Origin: Melampsora larici-populina 98AG31
Lineage: Eukaryota > Basidiomycota > Pucciniomycetes > Pucciniales > Melampsoraceae
Direction of reading: 5' to 3'
Assembly: GCF_000204055.1 (NCBI RefSeq)
Contig: NW_006768833.1
Location: forward strand, 55,147-119,146
Length of the DNA stretch: 64,000 nt
Below, piece by piece: positions 24,627 to 35,497 of the stretch (positions are counted from its first letter, which is position 1; each line of letters starts with the position of its first letter). The notes below the pieces were generated by a model that searched no databases, was not told the origin of the DNA, and saw only the letters and a program-made list of their open reading frames with translations. Made by a program: the position numbers and the translations under genes.

Positions 24627-25158
24627 CTAGCACAATCCAGTGAGCACTAGGATAAACGTGGCCGATCTCAATGGAGAGTGCTGAAGTAGAGTGTAGAAAC
24701 GAGCAAAGAGATGGGTGGAGGGGGTTGAATGCGAAGGAAAGCAATGAAACAAGAAGATTTGGGCAAAAAGACAAGTGTATTCAAAAATACATCTGTCGAT
24801 AGGACTATTTACTCAGCGGGCTACATATCATTCAACGTGGAAGGAATTGCATACCCTCGATTGAAGTTAAATTGCCAGGGCACCTGTTTAAGGTTCTTTA
24901 TAAAACCCCTCTCTCCATGTACTCACTCTGATAAGGCACCTGCAGATGAATGCTTGATACAAATGGAAACCGCGAAAGACTATTCTGATAATCCATCACA
25001 TTATAAACACTATATACACACTACCACACAAAAAGATAAAAAAAATCTATATACACTATATACACCCTCTCAGAAGGGAAAGATGAGAGCGCTCCGACCT
25101 GTACCCGTTAATCTCAATCCTGATACAACACAAACCCTTTTTCCCGACTATTCTTGCT
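24627..25158. other. Spacer between transposase and accessory gene B
   Basis: Upstream region of the transposase and 3' flank of accessory gene B (both on the minus strand). Contains TATATACAC repeats at about 25012-25064. No coding sequence recognised. Confidence 0.5.
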
Positions 25159-26901
25159 TCAATGCTGCATTGAAACTCCAGCAGAGGCCCCACCAGTAGA
25201 GTTAACACCACTATCATCATTGAGACTAGCACGTGACCTGAAAGTCCTCATCACATCACTAATTGCCTCTCGTATATCACATGAGTTGTTCCCATCTAAG
25301 TTCAATTCGGACAGCACCAAGCCTTCTTGAGAATTCAACCACGTCGGATCACACAATGATGCCTGAAAGCCTTTAGGAGGGAAACAATCAGGTTCAGCAT
25401 CAGGCGCATATGCACCCCGGTCGACCGTTTGTTTGCATGCTCTTCGGACCTTTGGAAGAGTCTCTCTCTTCCAATAAGCTTGGTCGATGTGGCCTATGAA
25501 AGTGTCTAGCTCGCTCCTCCTCCATTCAAGGCGTAAGCGTTGGCGAGTTGCAAAAGTGTTGGCCGATACGAATTCTTCATCTGAGTGTACTTCGGGATGC
25601 GATATCATCGCATACTCGCTTGAATCCTTTCCAAAGAGCCTCTCTACCACCTGCAGACGAGCTTCATAGATCTACACACCCCACGAGCGTTTGCATCAGC
25701 ATAGAAGTCTCTAGTGTTTCAAAAACCCAGCGAAAAGCACTAACCTTTTCCTTATTACGTTTTTTGATGGTCCTTTTTTGTACCTTGGCCACGTGCTCTT
25801 TCATTTGTTCTCTTCCCATCGGTGTTTTCATTAAATCAACATGTTTCACTTCTTCTCGGACTTTTGAGCCCTTATTACTGAACCAGCGTCGGAGGACTTC
25901 TTCTCGATTTGCTGCGGTGTTGTCTGAACTGATAATACCAAACTCCTTTGCTCCATTTGCATCGTACGCCTTCGACCAACTGGCCAGTATTATCGAAGAA
26001 GTTCCCGAGTTCCACGGCGAGTCCCAAGAACCGTCCCAATCAAAGGTACATCGTGGAAAACCAGCCATTGCTAAGGCGGCCTCGCACTGTGTACCAAAAT
26101 GATGTGCATACCGAGTGCGACCCCCACAAGCAATCCGCGACGTGAAAGTGACTGGCCTCATAGGCTTCTTTAAATTTGCCTCTTCGGCGCTGTCGTGCTC
26201 GACCATCTGTCTTTGTTTTCGATTCGGCTTGAACCCTTCAGGTTTCTTGCGAAGGTACTTGTCCATTGCTTTATCCTGAGCGTCTCGGATAAAGTTTTCT
26301 CTTCGCTGTTTACGACTGAGCCAAGCTTGTTGTTCCTCCTCGGTTGGTGAGCTCGGGAATTTTTGGCAGGCATCGGGGTCCAACACGGACATCAATCCAC
26401 GACGAGGAATTCCCATCACCATCCTGGTGAACTCGTAGATAGCCCTGGCTATAGGAGTCGCAGGTTTGGGAATTGGATGTGAATCAGCCACCTTGCCAAT
26501 ATCTTTATCGCGGTGCCTAACTTCAGTCAATTTTTTTCGATTTGCACGCCTCTTCCTTTTACGTTCCATAAGGTCTTCGTGTGTGAGCTCGCCTTCATCT
26601 TTGGCCAAAACCCAACAATGAGTCAGTCATCTATTCCACTCTTTAAAGCGTTTATGAAGATCAAAACCCTTTGGTAACGTACCTGAAGAGTCTTCGGCAC
26701 TTGACTCCGTTTCTTTTTGGCCATTGCGATCATCTGATAGTGAAAGCACAATTCAAAAGTAAGTGAAATAGCCAAAGAATATAAGTAAGAGTTGAACAAG
26801 AACTTACCTTCTTCGTCAGCTTGAGCGTCCAAGCGTCGCTTTTTCCCAGAAGCGCCAGGTGTGGAAGTACTCATCTGAGTTGAAGTCGGTGCGGCACTCA
26901 T
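25159..26901 (-). CDS. Transposon accessory protein B (paralogue of A), function unknown
   Basis: Unknown family, 503 residues. Exons 26901-26808, 26733-26683, 26598-25745 and 25671-25159 all join in phase. The N-terminus is Ser/Thr-rich and then strongly basic (MERKRKRRANRKK, a likely nuclear localisation signal). The core reads RTRYAHHFG, AMAGFPRCTFDWDGSWDSPW, SSDNTAANREEVLRRWFSNK and GSKVREEVKH. The last exon begins IYEARLQVVERLFG and contains LRLEWRRSELDTFIGHIDQA and LCDPTWLNSQEG. The order of blocks, including a G-x-x-R-x-[TM]-x-D-W motif followed by a [HD]-N-T element and VL[R]RW, repeats that of protein A. No catalytic motif was identified. Its retention inside the terminal repeats argues for a role in the element's life cycle (inference). 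Confidence 0.72.
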
Positions 26902-27865
26902 CCTCCCAGAAGATAAAAAATACTAGCTTCAGCGATGAATATACACAAAGTTGAACGAATGAGTCTTCAATGGACAGAGAAAAAATTAATAGACAGAGTA
27001 AAAATAAATAGACAGAGTAAAATCCACAAAAAGTGAGAGAAAAACAGTGAAGAATTTTCTTCAAGAGTAGGAAAAGATCACAAGTTGATTACGACGTCTG
27101 ATCTCCTAGCACAAAGGATAACACAGCGCAGCTTTGACTGATCCACACCCCAAGTACGGTTGACGGGTATGTCTCATCTGCTTGTGCTTGCCTTTGAGAC
27201 CGTCTTGGCCTTTCACCCATGCTGGGAATTTGACCGTGGTTTTATCAACTGACCACACCACCATTTGGTGTAGATATCATTCTATCACGACTCATACTCG
27301 TCATGAAATATCGCGGGATGATTCATTCATGAGCTCTGTGAATCTTGCATAGATTTGATTCAAGTCCCTTGCGGACAATATTAAACACACAGGTTCTAAA
27401 AGGGCAGCATTATGGAACCACAAAATATGTTTTTTTGTAATAATTTTACCATCCTTTGCACTTGAGGGTTTTTATACTCTTTGAGTAGAATGTCTGAGAG
27501 ACCCCCCTTAAGCCAAATTAACTCATTTTGGTCAAAGCACTAGCTCCAGTGAAGAAACATACACGCGAAAGCAAGACCATAAAAACACCATCTGCATTTA
27601 TAATCACCTTTTTTCGAGAAACAGTAACAACATAGAATGACCATTGATTTGATTACTAATACATAGAGGAACAAAAATAGACAAGAGAGGAATACATGTA
27701 TTTTAACCTCCATCACGTTTAAAAGATACCCATGACTATAATTCAGGATGATACCCTCGTTTGTGGCATTACCTATGATTGAGGGAGTAAGAATCAGATA
27801 TTGAAATCAATGACTGATTCCAATAAGATAGCACTGAATAATATCACATACCAAAACTCTCACAT
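26902..27865. other. Spacer between accessory genes B and C
   Basis: Upstream region of gene B and 3' flank of gene C. GACAGAGTAAAAATAAATA-type repeats lie at about 26976-27022. No gene recognised. Confidence 0.5.
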
Positions 27866-29449
27866 TCAAGAATCCTGGTTAGTTGCGCTTGAAGTCGATT
27901 GCTTTGGCGCTGATTCCAATTCTTTCTCGTAAAATCTAAGTTTTTCATTTATCTTTCCAATGTCAACCCTTGCCTCTTCCAATTCCGCCAAGCGCGCCGG
28001 CATCAAGTTGAGAACTTCACCCTGGAAACCCGATAGAACCGCATTGGCATTCTTGAATTCATCTTGTAACTTCGAGATTTGCGATTGGAGGGAACGTTCG
28101 AGTTGTTTAAGTTCCGTATCGGGGCGAGAGATCACTAGAGCACCTTCATTATCGCTTTCTTCGAGTTCATCGGTAGAAAGATCATCGTCACTTGTGTAAT
28201 ATTCATCTTGAGCTAAATCATGATTTGGATTAAAGAAGTCGAGCTCATGAGCGGCGAAAATGCGTTCCATTCGATTGATGGATGGCAGTACGTTGGGCTT
28301 CATTTTAAGGTCCCAAAGTTCACTCGGTGGGAGAGATTCCTTGAGCTCTTTGCTATACATGTCGGCTGGAAGGTGTCGAGGGATGAATCCATAGTCCATT
28401 GAGGAGCTTGCGACATATCGACGAGGAGTACGACCAGATCCAGGAAAGTGATGGTGGGAGTTCGCACGAGATTGTAAATGTTTTTCGATAACTTCCATCA
28501 AGCGAAGTGTTTCTTCTGACCACCATCGAGGTATGATCACGTGCACCTCTTCGACTACACGGTTACCGACCGAGACTCTGACATTGGTTCTATCGCCCAT
28601 CACCCAGAAGTTTCTGGGCTGGAAGATCGAAACTATCCCTTCAGGAGCACCCGACTTGATCAAATAGTCCGAGTAATCTTTCCATGCCTAGGTTGAGATG
28701 AAAGTCAGCAAAATGCTTGATGTAGTTATTGAAGCTTTTGATACCACATACGTTTTGTTTTTCTTCTATCTTGAAATGATAATTGATCACATCTTGGTTG
28801 TTGCATTGAGTATGATACATCGAACGGAGGTGCCTGAAGTGGGCCGACAACACAGGCAAGACGTATGCGCGGCTGAGGACATGTGGGTTGATAGTGAATC
28901 TATAATACTCGGATTGGATCGCACAGTAGAAAGAGATCCAGAATAGTTCGCAAAGTGAGGCGTTGACACGGTCTTCTATGTTGGCATCCCAGTCGAAAGA
29001 AAAGCGTCGAAGACCCCATCTCTTCAAGTCGTCTTCAGTCTCGACGAAGCCTATGTCGTTCATATGAACACCCGTTTTGAAGAAGTCCGTAACATCGATC
29101 AAAGCCACAGACGTTCCATGAGGAAGTGGGTCTCCGGCTGGAAAGCGCTCTATAAAACCACGCAGCTCGGCTTCCGAAAGAGAAGGTGGGATGGCTGAAG
29201 CGTTTGTTTGGCAACACATCAAGACGCGAGCATGCCTGCGGACAAGAGACTAAGAGAAGGATTTGGGAATTATGATAAGTATATTAATTAAGGAAAAAAA
29301 TAGGGGAAGTGACACACTTGGATAACGAGCATCTCTTTTTTTGAGAGAATACCAACGACATCAGTGTCATGAATGATACGAAGCGATCTAGCAGAACTCA
29401 ATGAATCGATCGGCGGGTCGCTGTAGAGGTTGGATTGATTGGAAGACAT
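27866..29449 (-). CDS. Transposon accessory protein C with coiled-coil tail, function unknown
   Basis: Unknown family, 483 residues. Exons 29449-29318, 29249-28752 and 28687-27866 join in phase with GT-AG introns. Residues about 100-165 contain KRWGLRRFSFDWDANIEDRV and FRHLRSMYHTQ. This resembles the G-x-x-R-x-x-F-D-W core of proteins A and B, though the surrounding sequence differs. After it come IVSIFQPRNFWVMGDRTNVR and an acidic stretch YYTSDDDLSTDELEESDNEG. The C-terminal 90 residues look like a coiled coil (QLERSLQSQISKLQDEFKN..LEEARVDIGKINEKL). It may be a structural or dimerising partner of the transposase; this is inference. Confidence 0.7.
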
Positions 29450-29549
29450 CACGACAAGATCATACAAAGATGAAGATGTTAGCAGGAAGGACTAGTTGGG
29501 AGGTCTCTTAGTACTCTGGGAATGTTAGTGATATATATGAACTCACCTC

Positions 29550-30253
29550 AACCATCGACGGTTTACAGATCCGACCTGCTACAAGAAATCTGTGGGTTGA
29601 GGGTATTGGGTTTTTGGTGCAACATCGTTTGAGTGAGACAAGTTGATTAGTTAAATTGCGAACAATAAAGAATATTACAAAGAAGGTATTACCAGATTTC
29701 CCGTGGACAGTGTGGTAGACTGATTCGGCCTGTTTGTGATGAAAGACCAGGAAGATGTATATTTATGAACTCTACCTCACCTGTTAATTTAATCAGACTC
29801 TCTTGTGACTCTTGTGTCTGTGGCTTGATCTTCATCCGAATAACTTGTTGATCAAAAGGGTTTTCTGGCCGAATTCGATCACCTTGAAGAGAAACCACCC
29901 AATCAGCGACTGGTGTTAGAGAAGAATGTCTCATTTCCCCACTTGACGGACTAGGTACCGGAATCAGACATCTGAGCAGACCACAAAGGAAACGAAAGAC
30001 TGACCTCTCGCCACGTTGTCCACACGATTGAGTGTCTCGGTTAATCCTGTTTACATGGATTTCAAAATTTTAGCTAACGATCAAGACATCAGACATCCAA
30101 GCAGACAACAAAGGAAAAGAAAGACTGACCTTCCGCCACGCTGTCCACGCGCTTGAGTATCTTGGTTGATCTTGTTAACTTGGATTCCAAATAATTAGTT
30201 AATGAAGGAGATGTAAGAGATAGACTATCGTCATGTTTGGTTAAAACATACAT
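29550..30253 (-). CDS. Possible multi-exon accessory gene or 5' exons of gene C
   Basis: A run of short minus-strand open segments bounded by splice-like sites lies upstream of gene C. One begins with an ATG at 30253 (MYVLTKHDDSLSLTSPSLTN) and ends GCGGAAG|GTCAGT near 30130. Another spans about 29934-29690. They could be a small separate gene or untranslated leader exons of gene C. Frame continuity between the segments was not established. Confidence 0.3.
29967..30210. repeat. Tandem duplication of a putative exon, about 124-bp period
   Basis: The segment beginning CAGACATCTGAGCAGACCAC (29967) is repeated from 30091 (CAGACATCCAAGCAGACAAC). Each contains the same splice-donor context (inverse GTCAGTCTTTC) and a coding-like exon. 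On the minus strand the 29968 copy has TAA where the other has TTA, so one copy is not translatable in the matching frame. Confidence 0.75.
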
Positions 30254-30731
30254 GGTAGTGACTGAGAGAGGTTTTGGTTGTCGAAGAGGGAGAACGTTGA
30301 ATGACAACTACGAGAAGCAATATATGTAGAGTGGTGGTTGAGTGGGTCACAGGGAAAGTCGGACTGCCGTGCATGTATGACTGAATGCAGTGTTTGTCTC
30401 ATAAAATTTGGGGCCACACCCTATCAAGTTTCATCACTTGAATCGAGTCAAATGCACACTACAAGCTGTTGAAGCTTAACTACTGTACACATTGATTACC
30501 CACTGTGAGCGTGTCTGTCGAAGAGATGGGAGTTTGAAAGAGCTCCGGCCAAAGATGATCATTATGCACTAGCATGTGATCCATCAAAGTTCAGCAACAA
30601 TGGCTGGCTGAGTTTCAAAAACAAAGATCGATGATCTTTGTCTAGTGACCCAACCGCCTCAAAACATGGACAAAGGTATGAATCTCAATACCTATCCGAG
30701 AACTCTGGCATGTCTCTGTCAGAACCATCTC

Positions 30732-30772
30732 GTGTGTGCACGTCGGCGTGCTTGAAGAAGACAGACGTGGTG
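30732..30772 (-). repeat. Right terminal inverted repeat of first CACTA-like element
   Basis: Inverse of 19237-19277 with a single mismatch. Followed at once by GTA, matching the GTA before the left repeat. Confidence 0.88.
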
Positions 30773-33700
30773 GTAGTGATTCTGATATCGGCTCACAAGG
30801 GAGTGATGAGCATCAGAAAATTGCACCAGAACCATTGCTTGTTTCAATAGAAACCATATCGTGATAAAGATCAAAGGAACTATAGTTTTATAACTTTGTT
30901 TTTTCTTTGATGAAGCTACATTGTACATCTTATGCAGCTTAATGTATGAGCACATCACCTTTAGCATCCAAGCTTTTCGTTACACGGGTCGTTTTGCCAT
31001 GAAAAACCAGGACTGATTTTCAGATCATTGAACAAATCCGTGTTAAAAGTCAGATGGCTGAGGATCTCATTATAAAGTGATACTAATGATCTTTACTCAC
31101 CTTCTCTTCATCATCACTTGGTCCAATTCGATCGATCTTCGTTGAGGCATTTGACGCAAGACACTAAAGTGATTTGATTATGGTCCCAGGTTAGGATGTA
31201 ATCTGATTAGAAACCTATGTGATCTCCAAACATCTTAGAGGGATATGATGATTGGAATCTTCTTACTCTTGGTCGCTTGAGGTAGGCGCAGCATAAACGG
31301 TGGCTAGATAAACAAATAAACGAAGGAATCAATCAGAAAATGAATCAAGAGGGAATGAAGAGGGAATGAAATTCTATTTAAATTTGTACCTGATAATAAA
31401 GCCATACAAATCACTTTGACAAAAAGCATGATATGTGATGAGATAAGTAGGATTTTTGGTTATGGATTTTAAAAATCAGTGGTTTCTTCTGGCAAGGATG
31501 GGGCAAAGGCCTGGTCTCTAAGCAAGCAAGCAATTCGTAGGGCCACCTTTTTATAACTTTTTGGAGGCGGTGCATGCATGATCGAATTGCCACCTCGCCA
31601 CGAAGAGTTTTTATGAGATATCTATCCACATAGTCCCATTCAACGAACTTGTCTTCACACGGCTCACACAGCCTCTGGTAAAGTGATCTCGTATAGGCTC
31701 CGTAGGATAAGGGGGCCAACTTGCACCTGCCAACTTGACGAAGTCCTTAAAAGTCCCTGTCTTTGTTTCCGGTTTTTTATATGACTATATATAGTTCCTA
31801 ATGAGACACTAGGGACTTGTAGATTTGGGCCTCTTTGGGTGCAGTGCAACATAGCTCTTTTGATTCAGTTAAGAAAAAATGCTACCACCACCTCCTTCTA
31901 CTCCCAGCGTTCGAGTATGTACGCAAACAGTCAATTCGAAAATACAATCAATCAATTCCACAATGGAAACTTTGATGAGGATTCAAAGTAAGTTGTGGCT
32001 AGCATTGGAAGAGACTGAATTTTTACAACTGATTATCCAATTGGTAATTAACTTTGTCCAAGAAGAAAAAATGTTAAAGATGATTGATATTAAAGAGAGT
32101 GCACAGATTTTATCACAAGATTTTTGTCTGGCTTGTCCGAGTTGGGTTGAAGACATCTTTCTGTTCCGGTTTTGTCACTTCATGACTCAACAGAACCGTA
32201 GTCAAAGTGATAAGTTTGATCAATTTTCTGGGAAAGAGACTGGGTCAAAAGGAGTTTTATAAGTTGAAAAATGTCGAGGGTGTTTGACATTGTTCCCTTG
32301 TGGCCAAAGTATTGGCCTACGTATCTTTGTAATCTACAGCTATTTAGACTTGTACCTCAAGTTCACTGGGATCAATGATTCCTTCAAGTTCTAGCAATGA
32401 GATAGTCTCCTTTGATCATCCTTTTGAACAAGTGAGTTAAAGATCCTGCTCGGATCAAGGAAAGGGATCCAGAATTCTAAGAATCACTCTCAAATGGGAA
32501 GGGTGGGCTGGGGGTACAAATTCGCCCTGTTTAACGCCAAAAGCACATCTTCCAACCAATGCTGAGGTACCGGTCAGACTCTGGACTAGCAGGAGCAGAT
32601 GGGAGATATGTACGTGTACATAGTTTTTTGGACTTGAAACTGAGAATTGAATGTTGGGGAGGAAGATACATATGTCTCCTTGAAAATGTTGATACATGAG
32701 TTTGATCGGGGACTCAAGATGGTTATCCCAACCTGCTGCATCCCATCTCCGCCAACTGTTTTAATCGCCTCGCTCTAAGTTACATGACCCATTGGAGCTG
32801 TAAAGTTAAACTTAGAGCCGTAAAGAATATTGAGAGCTAAAAGCGCCGAAGCCAGAAATGGTATCGGGTGAGGATAAGATCGCTACAAGTTCTCCTTTGT
32901 GCTCATTTCCAACCCCTCTTGACTCTCTTGAACTCTGTTGACATATCTGATCTCGTACTGGAGACGCACTCTGTTTTGATCTGCCGGCAAGGACTACACG
33001 GACTCATGACATATGTAGAACAGAAACCTTCGTCAGAAGGGTCTATTGGTTCATTGAGGTAGATTGAGGTGATATTGCCTGATATTGCCGACGTTATGTA
33101 CAATGGTTGTACTGGCTGTACAGACACCACCTATTCATGTGATCGCGGGTCTCAGAAGACACGACGTACATATGCTTCACATCAGGCTTACGAATATTAC
33201 GGGCCAGATGCCACTCCTTCGAAGACAACGCGCCGGCGCGTAAAATGCCAAAGACACTCCCAGGAGGAAGACAAGGTAGAAACTTTAGAAATTGGTTACG
33301 CATCAAGAACACGGGTGACTGGATGATTGGGTGGCAGGTGCAGCTGGGTGCACGATTAAAGTCTGCGATTAAATGAAGAAAGCGCCGGAAATCACAACTG
33401 GAAAAGCTTTATGCAACATCGACACGCCAACCAGCCCTCATTGAGCCACAAGGTGAGATATTAAGAAGACGAAGGTGTTTTTTAGAATTTGGGTTGGGAG
33501 GCTGATTGCAGCAGACCCTGCTCATGAATGAACTCGGAGTCTCTTCCTCATGTCAATGTGGGTCGCGTTCACCTCCCTCACCAGAATAATCCATCAACTC
33601 AACTTCCCGCTCCTCTCCAGATTGCGTTCAGGCCGCAAACTTTAGGCCACTTTCTTCTTCAATTACTCTGCTTTCAATCCTTCAAAATCGACCAATTATA

Positions 33701-33852
33701 TTTTGCAACTTTATCTGTGTGACATTCCAATCTTAATACGTTCCAGGGATATCAAACAAGCACTTCGTTATCAAATTTTTATATTCCACCGTGCTGTCAG
33801 CCTGTCTGGTGCTGCCGACCCTTCATTCAAATTCTTTCTATATCGTTGCGAC
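30773..33852. other. Gene-poor region between transposon and tyrosinase 1
   Basis: About 3 kb without a gene I can support. Two weak open frames exist: 31879-32262 (+), an ATG-started 127-residue frame with no known motif; and 31411-31740 (-), a Cys-containing frame without a start codon or signal peptide. Both are left as unsupported. Confidence 0.5.
31879..32262 (+). CDS. Hypothetical 127-residue ORF
   Basis: Starts with a genuine ATG (MLPPPPSTPSVRVCTQ) and runs to a TAA at 32260. The predicted protein is mostly helical, with three cysteines in its second half (DFCLACPSW, FCHF). No family recognised, no signal peptide, and no clear promoter or introns. It may be a chance frame. Confidence 0.2.
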   Translation: MLPPPPSTPSVRVCTQTVNSKIQSINSTMETLMRIQSKLWLALEETEFLQLIIQLVINFVQEEKMLKMIDIKESAQILSQDFCLACPSWVEDIFLFRFCHFMTQQNRSQSDKFDQFSGKETGSKGVL

Positions 33853-35497
33853 ATGAAAAACATTCTTTTCCGAAGCATCCTCTTTTGTGCAGGTCTGACG
33901 ACCACACTCTGTCATCCTCGCGGGGCAAAATCACCAAGTCTTGCTCCACGAAACCAGCAGTACTGTCCAAACCCATCTGTAAGAGTTTCATGGTACGTCA
34001 CATTCATCCGTTGTTAAACGCTAGATTGAAGACCGGGATCCCTTGTCTGGCAAATCATTTGCTATCTACTTATACCATTGCTTTATCCAAACCAGGTATA
34101 CCTTCACTCCACAAGAAAAGACTGCTATGCAAGACGCGATCATGTGTTTGATGAATGCCCCCAGCAAGATGAAGTATCCTGGCGCTGTAACGCGGTACGA
34201 TGATCTGGTTAGCCTACCATTCTGACCTATAAACTTGACTCCGAATGACTTATCTGCGTGCAAACAAATACTAGGTCGCTATTCATCAACTCCAAAGTGA
34301 TTATCCCAACGGAAATGACAAATTGCATGTCACTGCCAGATTTCTCTATTGGCATCGCCTTTATCTCCTTCTCTTCGAACTCCTTCTGCGGGTTGAGTGC
34401 GGCTACACTGGGAAGATGGCATACTGGGATGAGAAAGTTGATGCTGGGAACTTTAGAAATTCTGTCGCGGTCAAAGATTTTGGTGGCCCGGGGAACGAGA
34501 ATGGTTACGTGGTATGTTCATGATGCTTCTATGATCTATCAGTGCCTCAAACAAGTTCCAATTCAGCCCGGTTGACATATGTAATTGCACATCTTTTTTA
34601 GGTGGACGGGCGATTTGGTTACACCATCGTAAACATGGGTCCAAGATCGCAAAGCGTACGGCGTTATTTGACTCGCCAGATCAATGAAACTGCTTCAGCT
34701 TTTGCTTCGCAAGAGCACTACGATCTGTTGATGAGTCAGCAAGACTCGGCTGGATTTATGAAAATCATGCGTTTATTTTTACACATGACTGCTCATGGGG
34801 GTCTCAAAGGATGCGTAAGCCTGCGGTCCAAGTTTATATGTTGCAAATATAGCTGACGCGTCAAATCCTACAGATGGGCGACGTTCAGAGTTCTCCAGTA
34901 GATCCTATCTTTCACTTGCACCACATGTATGTCGAGTAAGTAGCGTCTTATGGAGGATCTGATTATCTTGCAAGTTTACTTATCAATTGATTTCGCGATA
35001 CATAAGCTATCTATGGTTCAAATGGTACGTCTTTTTGGTCTCAGTAGTTATATCCTGTACTTTTTTCTCATGCACACTTTTCCAACGTCAGGCAAAATGT
35101 GGACCCTGCCCGACGAACCTTTGACCTACGCGAAGCTGGTTACGAATCGCAGCGACCACCATTCACTGTACGTTCTTCTACTATCGTATACAAAGCTTAT
35201 GGAATTGACTCACGCGAAAAACTATGAACCTCTAGGTAGCGACCTGGCACACCTCCCTGACGTTTTTGGGACTCGCCGATGTATGTACTGTGAGGTCTAG
35301 CTAATGCCCTACGAACCTTGAAACTTATTTGAATCTTTTTCCATTTAGGACGTCCCTATGTACGCTGCTGCCGACACGCAGGTAAGTTGCACATCCCGAA
35401 ATTATAAACAAAACATTTTGAATACCAAAATACATCAAACTGACAATGAAAATGGCATGGCCAACAGGGAGGGTTTCTATGTTATATATACGAGTAA
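33853..35497 (+). CDS. Secreted tyrosinase-type copper oxidase, copy 1
   Basis: Type-3 copper enzyme family (phenol oxidation; melanin-type chemistry), predicted secreted. Ten exons: 33853-33992, 34096-34207, 34275-34511, 34602-34814, 34874-34935, 35007-35024 (18 nt), 35092-35167, 35236-35280, 35349-35381 and 35468-35497; total 321 residues, all in phase. Signal peptide MKNILFRSILFCAGLTTTLC. The start of the mature protein has the family YCPNPSVRVSW. CuA ligands lie in VAIHQLQSD, LHVTARFLYWHR; CuB ligands in LHMTAHGG (H-x3-H) and DPIFHLHHMYVDYLWFKWQ. All six expected histidines are present. The conserved PYWDW is MAYWDE here. Exon structure matches copy 2 about 3.8 kb downstream. Confidence 0.9.

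Larger units (their letters stand above)
19237..30772. mobile_element. CACTA-like (Tnp2/Plavaka-type) DNA transposon, 11.5 kb
   Basis: Bounded by 41-bp inverted repeats (19237-19277 and 30732-30772, one mismatch) starting CACCACGTCTGTC. A 3-bp direct repeat GTA lies immediately outside both ends (19234-19236 and 30773-30775), as expected for CACTA elements. Inside, left to right: accessory gene A (+), Tnp2-type transposase (-), accessory gene B (-), accessory gene C (-) and possible further exons near 29550-30253. A and B are diverged paralogues; C carries a related core. All coding exons appear uninterrupted, apart from gene A's 5' end, where a MITE has inserted, so the element may be fairly young. 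Confidence 0.82.

Noticed and set aside
31411..31740. Cys-containing minus-strand frame resembling a small secreted effector
   Set aside because: Has no ATG, no signal peptide and a stop just upstream; no exon could be joined convincingly.
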